Shown here piece after piece: positions 24,201 through 36,200 of a DNA stretch of 64,000 nucleotides. Each line of letters opens with the position of its first letter. Position 1 is the stretch's first letter. The DNA comes from Linum tenue (taxonomy: Eukaryota; Streptophyta; Magnoliopsida; Malpighiales; Linaceae): positions 43,240,513 through 43,304,512 of the forward strand of contig CAMGYJ010000011.1 in the NCBI GenBank assembly GCA_946122785.1. Direction: 5' to 3'. The position numbers and the translations under genes are program-made. Below the pieces are notes generated by a model, which saw only the letters and a list, made by a program, of their open reading frames with translations, had not been told where the DNA came from and did not search any database.

Positions 24201-27200
24201 GGACACAATTGGTGCTCTATGGGATATCTTCAGGAGGGAGGACGTCCCCAAATTGGAGGAATATCTTAGAAAGCACTCCACAGAATTCAGGCACACATAC
24301 TGTTGTCCTGTGAAGCAGGTTAGCTGATACGGCATGATGCCTCTTGGGCTAAATTGCAAGATTGGTCACTTGAATTACTAGCAAAATTCACGTTAGCCAC
24401 TAGAATTACTTTATTCTATTCGTAGTCACTTTGATTAGGTTAACAGTTCAAATTTGGTCACTGGCCGTTAGTCTCCGTTAACTTTTGCTGATGTGGCGGT
24501 CAACTCTTATAATTGACCGTTAAATGAGTGACGTGGCAATTAAAAAAATTAAAAAAATAATAAAATTAAATTCTTAATAATTTCCACCTCATTGTTACAA
24601 TAAATTAAAAAATAATTAAAATAAAAAAATCACAAACAACGCCATCGGCTTCTCTTCCACTCACCCCCATCATCCACCACCATCCCCGCCAACCTCCGCC
24701 GTCAACACTCTCCCTTTTCCCTTCTCTCTTCAAATTTGAAACCCACAGCCGGTGGCCGATTCAGAAGAACAAGACCCATCCTATCTTCTCAACCAAATGT
24801 CGGAGGAGCGGACGGTGTACAAAGCGGAGTGGGCAATCATGACCCTGGCTGCGTATGGCGGCGGCGACGGGATGGATTTCTTGATGATTTCGGGGTTGGA
24901 TGCGCCGCCACGATTTGCTGACGCAGCGGCTTTGGCAGATGGCGGAGGGTGTCGGCAGCTTGGACAGGATTTGGAGCGCGAGGCCCTTGAGGATGTGAGC
25001 GGCGGCGTCGCACGGATCGTAGGCGATCGCCTTGTCGGCTTGCTCCTCGGCTTGCTTGGCTAGGGTTGAGCGGGTGGCAGAAACGGAGCTCCGCCTGGCC
25101 TGGGAGAGGAGCTGGGCGCCGCGGACGAACTGGCGCTTGGCCTCGGCGTCGGCGGCAAGGCGCACTGGCGGAGCTTGGCGTAGATCTTCTCGGGGATGTC
25201 GTGGGAGTAGAGGAACATGAAGACCGTGACGCCAATCCCGAGGACTTGGAGAAGTATGTCGGTCACCATTCAGTCCATATCCCCCCCCCCCCCCTCTATT
25301 TGTGCTCTGCTCTTATTTTGAGCTTTGCTCTGGTGAAGTGATAGCTATGGCGGGGGCGAATTAGAGATGGGGGGAAATTTTTTTCTTTCTATTTTCTGGT
25401 CGTCGGAATTAGAGGAGCGAGAGGGTCATAGATACAGTTGACGGGAGGGTGGAAATTATTTTTAATTATTTTTTTGTTTTAATTATTTTTTAATTTATTG
25501 TAACAATGAGGTGGAAATTATTAAGAATTTAATTTATTAATTTATTAATTTTTTTAATTGCCACGTCACTCATTTAACGGTCAACTATAAGAGTTGACCG
25601 CCACATCAGCAAAAGTTAACGGAGACTAACGGCCAGTGACCAAACTTGAACTGTTAACCTAATCTAAGTGACTAAGAATGGAATAAAGTAATTCTAGTGG
25701 CTAACGTGAATTTTGCTAGTAATTCAAGTGACCAGTCTTGCAATTTAGCCATGCCTCTTGTTAGTTGCAACCGGGGGAGATGATTATTAAATATGCTAAA
25801 GCCTACTTTTGAAACACAGGTCATCCATCCAATTCATGACCAATGCTTTTATTTAACATTGGAGCATAAGAAGAGATTGAAGCAGGAATTTGGTGAGTGC
25901 TAGAGAGGAGGAAACCACTCGATTATCTTCTCTGTGGTTCCCAACATCATCTGTTTATGGCTTTATGCTGCTTTTTCCTAAGCTGTCCTTATAAACTATG
26001 ACTGTAGGAGTGGAGGCTTGGACATTCCAGCAGAAAGTTGGAGAAGCTGTGTTCATTCCTGCTGGATGCCCGCATCAAGTCAGGAATCTAAAGGTAGTTG
26101 TTTCTTTGGGTACAATTTCATTTATGATCATGTGTCCACTCTTAAGCTATATCAGCCAGCATAGATGTAGTAGCTGATAAGGCTATCCACAAAGGTTAAA
26201 ATTAGGGGTTTTAAGGCTAAAATGACATTTTAGCCTACTCGAAAACATAAACAACTCCAATCCTGAGACTCTAATTTTCTGTTTAGTATTTAGTAATCAT
26301 AACTTATGAATAGTTAAACTTATGTTATTGAGAGTGGAGTGCAGCATTTTGGTCGTGACACATGTAGAAAGGCCGTGACCGCTGCATTGTTTTTGTTTTG
26401 GGACTTAAGTGTCCTGGTTTATTCCTTAACCCTAATCCGTAGGCTTATAAAGCCTACTGCCGTTGTATCTGAGGTAACAAAGACAAATAATAAAAGCCTA
26501 AGCCAAGAGCTGCCACTCTCCGTGGACTAGTCCCGTTCACATCGAATGAGGAAACCACATATTTTGTTATCTTGTGTGATTGGTTGTTTCTTCGATTATT
26601 CTGTATTTTACATGGTATCAGAGCGGTGAGATCCTATATGTTCTTTTTGTCTAATCTTGACGAAATCCATCCCGCCGAAGTGGTTGCAGTATAAGCGCCG
26701 ATCATAAGGGCGTTTCTGGGTTAGGCGGCAATGATAAGTCACGTAATTCCTTGACGTTAATTATGTTTATTATATTCCAACAGGGAATTATGGTGACTGG
26801 GTAATAGATATTTTATTTTTTTATTTCTGAGTGATATCAATAGAGGACAAGAGTTATTCATACAAATCTACCCAGGACCCCTTACAATATATTCTAATGA
26901 AGCCACCCAAAAAAATCGAAATATTCTAGCTCTAGACGAGACAAAAGCAGTGCTTTACGCGCCACTCTATGGGCAGCACTGTTGGCAGTTCTAGGTACCG
27001 CCCTAAACTCTATACAAATGGACAAAGAGCTAAGGATCTGACGGCACTCTCGTAGCACCGGACCACCAATCGAGTCTTCTATGAAGCCTTGCCGGATCTG
27101 CTTGACGACCACTTCGGAATCATCTTCGACTATCACGTGAGTCAAAGATCTTCAGGTGATGATGGAAATAGCGTCTCTAATGGCTAGGAGCTCTGCAGGA

Positions 27201-30200
27201 CTCTGTTTTGGCTAAAAACAAATTGTGTTTTGTAGACGGAACGTTGTCACAGCCAAAGGAAGAACGAGAATTGTGGCTTGGTTGCGTTGTGATGCAACAA
27301 TCAAAGGATGGCTAAAGTGCTAAATGACAACCGAGGTTAGGCGAAACATTCGATTCACAAAAAGGCAAAATAGATATGGGACGATCTCCGTATGTGCTTT
27401 GATCAAGGAAGTGCGCCCGTCGTTATGAGTTGTGTCGCCTAATAGGCAGTTGCCTCAAGAGAAGCTATCTGTGTCTACTTACTATACTGAGCTTTGTTTC
27501 TTGTGGGAGGAAGCTTGGCAAATCTCGCCCACACCAACCTGTACATGTGGCCAATGCACTTGAAACTTGAAGAAACATACTCATAACCGAGATGAGAGTA
27601 TTCATTTTTTCGACTTCATAATGGCATTGGAATACGTGTCATGAAGCAAACTCCGACTATTATGGAGGCGTTCAACATGGTGGTAATCGATGAACAATAA
27701 TGAAAAATTGCTCAGAATCGCAAACCGCGTGTTGAGGTTACTGCGTTACGGACACTCAATAACAGGGTAAGGCAGCCGCCGCGAGGGGGGGGGGGGGGTT
27801 AGGTCTTGAGAACATTGATACAAGCCCCCTCCTAAAATTTTCTCATGGTTAGAAGACGAGCCATAATAAGGAAAGATGTTTTGAACTGATCGGTTATCCT
27901 CTGGGTGGCACTGATCGCGGTGGTGGCAAGAGAAATGGCGGCAAATCTCGTCAGCGCGATGGACGACAAGTTGGACCGAGAGTAGCGGTGGCAACCGGGA
28001 CGAGTGACAACTTGATCCTGAGCCCATGACTGCCAACGAGCATACTTCCATAGGTATATGCTCTCTTTCACTAAGTTGTGGATTTTAGATTCTGGGTGCA
28101 ACAAACATATTACTAGTGATACTACTTTACTGGCTATGGATGGTCGGGATTAGAGTTTGGATCTTAAGGTTCCCACTAAGGATTCAGTTGGGTACAATCT
28201 ATTGGTTCAGTGAAGCTGCAAAATGGCATGGTTTTGCCGCGGGTTCTCTTGGTTCCGAATTTTAAGTGTAATTTGTTGTCAGTGAGTCGACTAACTAAGG
28301 ATTTCCAATTAGCATTTATATTCTAACATGAATTCTGCGTCATCCAGGACTTACACTCCATACAGATGTTTGGGATGGGGAAACAAAGTAATGGTTCATA
28401 CTACTTGCGGTTATTCAATGAATTTTGATTCGCTATGGTGCTTGCAGTTCAAAAGACTACCGGTAGTTCTCCTGATTTGTGGCACTTTTGGTTGGGCATC
28501 ATATGCTTTTGACAAGTTGTCGATGTTGATTTTATTTCCTAGTAGTAGTCGGCTAGCTCAGAGTCATTGCCAAGCTTGTTGAGGGCTAAACAATGTCACA
28601 CTCCTTTTCCTACGCATTCTATCAAGATTACTCGTATTTTTTAGTTGATTCATGTAGACATTTGGAATGAATATCATACAACTTTCTTGAGAGGGGCATC
28701 TTAATTTTGACTATTGTTGATGATTAGAGACAATGGCTTGGAAATCCATACACATGAGCTTGATGATTAATATGACTATGATGGAATCACACTTCAAACA
28801 TCTTGTGTCAATACCCACAACAGAATGAGGTCGTTGAGAGGAAGCATCGGCATTTGTTAGAGACAACACGAGCTCTTCGTGTTCATGCACACCTCCCTAT
28901 AGATTTTTGGGGCGAGTGTATCTTGACGGCTACCTACCTTCTCAATTTACTTCCCACTACAGTCACTAAAAAACGTACTCCCTATGTACATCTCTTTTGT
29001 CGCAAACCTACCTACACACATCCGTTTGCTTTTGGTTGCCTTGCCTACGCCAAAGATACTACCTTTCACCTGGATAAGTTTGCTGAAAGGAGGAGAGCAT
29101 GCGTTTTTATGGGCTATCCAACGACTCAAAAAGGATATCGTGTCATGGAGCTAGCCATCCGACTGTTGTTCACTTCTCACGACGTGGTCTTTGTGGAAGA
29201 CCAGATTCCTTTTGCTCCTTCATTTGGGCACCGTGAGCTTTTGTCTCCCGTCCCTCGTCATGAAGCATTTTATGCAGAGAAAGATTTGCTCCTTTCTCAT
29301 ACTCCCCCATACAACTCAAAGTTGCCAGTGACTCCTTCTTCCCCACCCCCAGGCAAGCAACACCTCATCTTGACCCTCATGTTGAGCTCGTAATTCGTCG
29401 CGGCGATCGTGCAAGTCGTCGTTCGGATTTTTGGTTCAAAATTATGAGGTCGACCTTCTTTCCTCTAACACTTGTCATACCTCTTATAGTAAATACTCTT
29501 TGAGTGTTGTTGTTAGTTATGCACATTTGTCTTAATCAACGTGCTTATGTTGTAGCAATTTCCAAAGTGGTCGAGCCCCGTTCCTTCTACGCCTTGCAGG
29601 TTGACGTCGTGTCCCTGGAAGCTAAGGACACGTGGGGTTTGTAGATTCCACCCCCTGGAAAGCGCATTATTGACTCAAAGTGGGTATACAAGATTAAATG
29701 TAGTCGCGATGGGAATATCGAGCGCTACAAGGCTTGATTGGTAGCAAAGGAGTTTCCATAGGTTGAGCGAGTTGACTTCTATGATACGTTTGCACTTGTG
29801 GCTAAACTGGTCAATGGTCATTGTTTTATTACTCTTGCGGCTTAGCGTGGTTTGTTCTTGCATCAACTAACCGTCAATAATGCTTTCTTTCACAAAATTT
29901 GTGAAAAAGATGTTTGTATGTGTGTTCCGCACGTCTTTGCTCGTCTGGGACACCACTGAGTCTGTCGTTTGAGAAAGTCTCTATATGGTCTCTAGCAAGC
30001 CTCCAGGAATTGGTACGCAAAGTTCATCAATGCTATTATTAGTATGGTTTTAAAGTGTCGTGTGCTGATCACTCTCTTTTTACTTATTGGAAAGGGGATG
30101 TTTCCTCGTTGGCCTAATTTATGTTGATGACATAATTTTGGGAGGCAATTCCTTACTAGAAATCTAGAAGTCAAGGATTTCCTAAATCAGCAGTTCAACA

Positions 30201-33200
30201 TTAAAGATCTCGGGGAGCTGATGTATTTCTTAGGCATTGAAGTTTCGCGTTCTTTTAATGGAGTCGTTCTTACTTAGCATAAGTATGCTCTAGATATTCA
30301 AAGTGATGCATGCGTGACTGGAGCACGCCCTTGCCAATTTCCGGTAGAGCAGAATCCTCGCTTCACACTTCTAAAAGGTGAGGATGCGGCGGATCCCTCC
30401 GCGTATCGTCGTCTTGTTGGTCATTTGTTATACTTTATAGTCACTCGTCCTGATATTATGTAATGTTGTGAATATTCCGAGTTAAGCGGGTCTGCGGCAG
30501 GTTCATGTTGACGCTGCCAACCGGTGCTTCGCTATCTCAAATGAGCACTAGGACGTGGTTTGTTTTTCCCCTCGCAGGCACACCTACTTTGTCTGCCTTT
30601 TGTGATGTTGATTGGGGTGGATGTCAGCAAACTCGGCATTCGATTTCATCACTTTGAGAGCTATTCCGATTTCTTGGCGAACCAAGAAGCAAACGGTGGT
30701 AGCTCGTTCTTCAACTGAAGCAGAGTATCGCGCGATGGCCAGCAAAGTCATCTGGCTTCGTTGGCTCCTGCTAGAGCTTGGAATTCAGTCGACTGTCCCT
30801 ACTCCTCTTCATTGTGATTTGTGACAATCAGGTTGCAATCATATCGCAACCAATCCAGTTTTTCATGAACGGACAAAACATGTGAATATGGATGACTACT
30901 TTGTGCCTGAGCACATTGCATTCTTAGACTTTTCCCTGCGGAAAATATCTACATATGAGCAGTTGCCAATTAATCCATTAAAGGCTTGGGTGCCGAGCAG
31001 TTCATTTATCTTCGTTCCTTGGCATGCTCGACATTCATGCCTCCGGTTGAGAGGGAGTATTGGGAGTGGAGTGCAGCGTTTAGGCTGTGACACAGGTAGA
31101 CAAGTCGTGATCACTACATTGTTTATTTTTGTTTTGGGACTTAAGTGTCCCAGTTTATTTCTTAACCCTCATCAGTAGGTATATAATGCCTTTTGTCGTT
31201 CTATCTGAAATAACCAGAAAAAGACAGATAATAAAAGCCTAATATGGGAGCTGCACTCTCCATGGACTAGTTCCGTTCACATCGAACAGGGAAACCACGT
31301 AGATCCTTGTCTTGTGTGATTGGTTGTTTGTTCAATTATTCCGTATTTTAGATATGTTTTTTCGAATTTAAATTGCATATTTTTGTTCATGATAATTCAA
31401 TACGAACATTCTGATAAAATTTGAGTAATTTCCGAGACACTCTTTTTTTATAGTTGAAATAATTAGTTTCACTTTAATTGATGGTTTATAATCATTATTT
31501 CGATTTCCTTATTGTATAACTATTAGGATTTAAATTCGTATTGTTATATATTTTTTGTCTTCAAATAGCAACCAAACAATCAAAATTTTCACGGAAATGA
31601 GTTTCATTGGCTAAGACCATCCACGAGGTGGGTGGGAGGGAAAGGTGGGAAAATAGCGAAAAGAGGGAGAGGGGGAGGTTTTGGTCACAATGTGAGGGTG
31701 GGACAAGTGGGTAATTTTGATAATGGCGGTCGAAATGCATTAAACAAGAGAAAACAAGAACCAAAATACATAGTCCGAGCTCGAGTATAGTTCATAAGAA
31801 TTGAACTAGACACCGCAACAAGAGCAACAGGAAAATAAACGAAAAACGAACCATAAAACAACAACAAAGTAGACCAGACCACCCCCTTGTGAAAACAAAG
31901 CAAAATAAAATAAAACAAATCAGAATTGGGTCGGACCAACCTTGCCATTCAAAGAGCACAAAACCCACTCAAAATTAAAATTAATAGTGAATAAGCACTG
32001 AACAGGCGAACAAAAGACTCGACACACAGTCACAAAGACCTGCCAGCTCCCCAAGAACAAAGCAACCCTGCAAAATCTTCACCGATAAATCAACCAACCC
32101 CTGGCCACCATGACTACAATCCACCTTCCCATACAACTGACCACTCCAACGCAATCCAAAGAGCCATTCTTGTAAACACCTTATCCTGCAGACATAGTTA
32201 GTAAAATACGGTACGGGTATCGTACGGTAAAAATATGTACATGAATAATACTTCATTTTGAACTAATAGTAAGATTAAAAGATTCGACAAAAAACGGACA
32301 TTTTAAATATACGTCTTAAGAATTTTACGTGTATAATACGGATTTTCATTATAGATACGTTAACAAAAGTACGGGTGTATAAAAATCTCAAACTTAAGTA
32401 ATTATAAAATAGAGTGGCCACATCCCCCAGGTTTAAAATCAAGATAAATGGAGTATAAATCCTATCAAAGAAAGCTGAAACCAAAAAAGAAATTGTTCTA
32501 AGAGTTCCACCTGCCAAAAGAACTAAAACTCCACCAAAATAACTTAAACTCCAATTCTTGCCTGACACCAAAACCAATTGTACGAGTTCCAAATTTGAAA
32601 GTGTCTAGCAAATGAAGCTACCCAAGAAAGTTTCAACTAATAAAATATAAAGTCCAGATAGTCTATGTAGGAGTGCTAGCATCCAACCAAGAGAGATCTT
32701 CGTAATTGATGCATCATTATTTGTGTTGTCATCTTCAGCAGCTGATGGATCATTTTCCCCATCATCAGTAGGTGGATCACAATACTCGGGAGATCTTGGA
32801 GCTTGTGTAGATCAATCGGAACCATATCTTGAGCTTCCATAATATTAAACTTCTCCATCATCATGGTATTCATTCTAACATACACAAGATCTTCCAACAT
32901 TGTGGTGGCCAATTTATTTCTTTTCTTTGTTTGTGCAACTTCAAATGCACTCCAATTTCTTTCACATGTTGAAGAACTACATGGTTGGCTCAATATTCAA
33001 ATAGCATACTTCTTCAAAACAGGAAGAGGATTTCCACAATAATCCCACCAAACTCCTAAAAAATAAATTCATAAAAAGTGATATTATCTTGAAAGTTTTA
33101 TAGATAAGAAAAATAAATAAATAGTAGCAACCTTACTTGGATGAGATGTTTCCAACATTGTTTTAGACGTAGGAGTAAATAAGGTTGAAACTTTCATCCG

Positions 33201-36200
33201 ATAAAGCTGAACTTCTTTCATGAAATCATGCTTTTCCTCCACTTTTACCAAGTTCTAGTGCATGAAACTAATCTCACTCTTCATCTCTCGATCCTCAGTG
33301 AAATTGCTACTACACATATATGCAGGATTAAGAAAAGCTGCAGCTGCATGAATTGCAGTGAAATCCCACTCTTCTTTGCTCAAAGAGTTCCCACATTATC
33401 CAGTATTTTTCTTTGTCATTTTTAGAGAGTTCCTTGATTGCAACTTTGGCTAGCTCCATTGATTCATACAAATATCCTGTTGTTGATCCATCACCATCTA
33501 CCACATGATTCAAAGGCTCCAAAATACTCAAGACTTCTTATCATTGAATCCAAAACTCAGGATCCTGAATAATACTTGTAACCTTTTTTGCTGCTTCTTT
33601 CTTGCTATAATCTAGACCTCTCCATTCCGCAGATGCAACAAATAGACGCAATTCATTCTCCATAGCAAATATAGATTGAAGCATCAAATAGTTGGAAGCA
33701 AACCTGGTCACGCATGGGCGCTTCAACTCCTTGTTGTAGCTTCTCTCATTAGTGTCAACACAATAGTGTACTTATACATATAAGTAACTATAGACTTCAG
33801 ATGATCAAAAACATCACGGACCCAATGAACATTTTCATATATATCACTAAAAAGAATTTGAATTCCATGAGCTGCACAACGCGTCTTATACATACGCGGA
33901 TACTTTCCAATAAGCATATCACCAGCTGACTCAAAATTGGAAGCATTATCAGTAATGAACTGAACCACATGATCAGCTCCAATGTCATCAATAACAGAAG
34001 ACATAATATCTTTAAGAAATAAGCCGGTCTTTCGATCTTGAGATATATCAAAGGAATTTTAGAATACTGCTCCTCCTAGTGAATATGCAATAATATTGAT
34101 AAAAGACCTCAGCTTCATATCAGACCATATATCAGACATCAATGTACACCCAGATGTCTCCCATGTTTGCTTCACATTTGTCACGTATTCTTCAACTTTT
34201 TTTTGCATTCGGGAATCAATTTTGCACGAAAAGTTGAATAGCTTGGCAATTTATAACCAATACCATACTCAGCAACACCCCTCACGAAATCAACAAAGCT
34301 ACGAGTTTGAACAACAATAAAGGCAACATTGTTCAAAATTATGTGTCTAGCTAGCAAGTTATCAACACCTTTTTTTTCTCTTAAACATGCCTGGAATAGA
34401 TGATTGTTGCAAACCTATTGATATGGTAGATGCACAAGGATTATCAACCTTCTGGTTAAGGTTGCTTGATCCCCATCATTTTTAGCTTTCTTTTTTGAAC
34501 CATTGACAGCTAAACAGGCTTCTGCTTGAACATTTTTGAGGACCTTCGTGCAAATTTCTATATCCCGTCCTGTAATTCCAGACAAATGCGACTTGATTCT
34601 AGGGACACCTCCAGCAAAATCAAATTCACAAAACTTGCACTTGAATCTTCCATTTAGCTGATCTGCATAATCCCAAAACTTGTCCTTTTTCCGAACCATA
34701 ACTTCGACGCCCTGACACAAATGTAACATATCATATTAATGAATTTGCTGTATAAGACTAAAACTCAGAATTTGCTCGGTAGAAATATAAAAAATGGATG
34801 AGACTTGGAAGAAATAAACAAAAGAAACAAAGGATTAACGTGGCCTACATGCCTGCTGCCATGTCATCCTTCCAATTATCAAATTAAAAATATTTAAAGT
34901 TTTAAAGTAAAAGATGCAGACAATAATCACATGGGAAAATCTCCCAAGTTAAGCCACGTAAACAACTAAACATCTTAATAAAGAATTATGCAAGTTGGAA
35001 TAATCTTTCTCTTTCAATGAGTATATATATGTACGGAGAGAGGTTACTTAACGCGTATAATACGGAATGAACAATTAAAAAACGGCAAACGACATAAATT
35101 ACGCTAGAAACGGGCATATATACGCGTATTATACGTGTTTCCCCCCCTTTTTTACTAACTATGCCTGCAGATGCTAGTCCTGATACACTTGAAATTTCCT
35201 GCTAGCCAAACGCACACCATCACCGAAATGAACGAGCAGCCCACCAAAACAGGAGACAACAAGCACCCGTCAAAACAACCTGCAAAGGGAGCAGGGGCCA
35301 TTTTGTTGACCAAGCCAAACCAAGCCCCCACACCACCCCGAAATGAGCACTCAACAAACAAACCCCACCTTTCTGAGGCCCAACCTCCTCCACAACATCA
35401 GCAAGTCACTAGAAATTGAAGCCCCTTTTCCTTAACCAGCTCGTAACCACATCCTTTTGAACTTCCTAGCCACCAAAGAAGAAACCCGGCTCTTATCTTC
35501 GAAAATCCTCTGATTTCTTTCAAGTCACACAAACCACCACACAGCATGAAGTAAGCATGAAACAAGCCACTCCTCCGCGTTGCTCAGATCCACACTATGG
35601 CATTTTTTAATAGTCATCACAATATCTGCCTCCTCCCCAACTGAGTTCAGCCCCAATCTGAAAATGACCCTCCACACGTTATTCACATAAACACATTCCA
35701 AGAACAAGTGAAGAATTGTCTCCTCCTTCTGCCGACACATAGCGCACCTATTCGCCAAGCTCCAACCTCTTTTTTTCAGATTATCCACGGCGAGGAACTT
35801 ATTATGATACACTAACCACAGGAAGAAACAAACTTTGCTCGGAATAATTCTTCTCCGCACTTGACCTGCAGGAAACTCCTGAAAACCGTCAAGTTCATTC
35901 CTGACCAACTGCCTGTATTAAGAGTTCAATTCATTCTGCAGGGACTAAAGGAATTCTGAAAGAAGTCAATGGAACCCAATAATTGGTTAAGATCAATACT
36001 CTCTCTCAGGCCTCAGCCCCACCATTGGTTTAACACTTTTTTGTTAAATCAATCTATATTTGATTTTGTCACTTTATTTTTTATATAATGATCATTATTT
36101 TATGTAGTTAGCTATAATTACTAAGAACATTTCGATATATTTTTTTTTTAATTTCAACATAATTTTTTTATCACTAATTATGTCTGTTGGGGACAAATAC

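Larger units (their letters stand above)
31690..35930 (-). mobile_element. LINE remnant in JmjC intron 10, split by a hAT element
   Basis: The piece 35525-35908 (minus) encodes the zinc-binding reverse-transcriptase-associated domain (zf-RVT): [28 protein letters not shown] and [13 protein letters not shown]. Downstream (35172-35520 and about 31690-32184) is degraded non-coding 3' sequence of the same insertion; the join across the hAT element is seamless once one CCTGCAGA copy is removed. No reverse transcriptase domain remains. The lower limit near 31690 is uncertain. Confidence 0.65.

Noticed and set aside
24761..25165. Minus-strand 134-codon frame as an independent gene inside intron 8
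   Set aside because: It is part of the Pack-MULE cargo, starts inside a captured fragment, and has a frame break relative to the upstream piece.
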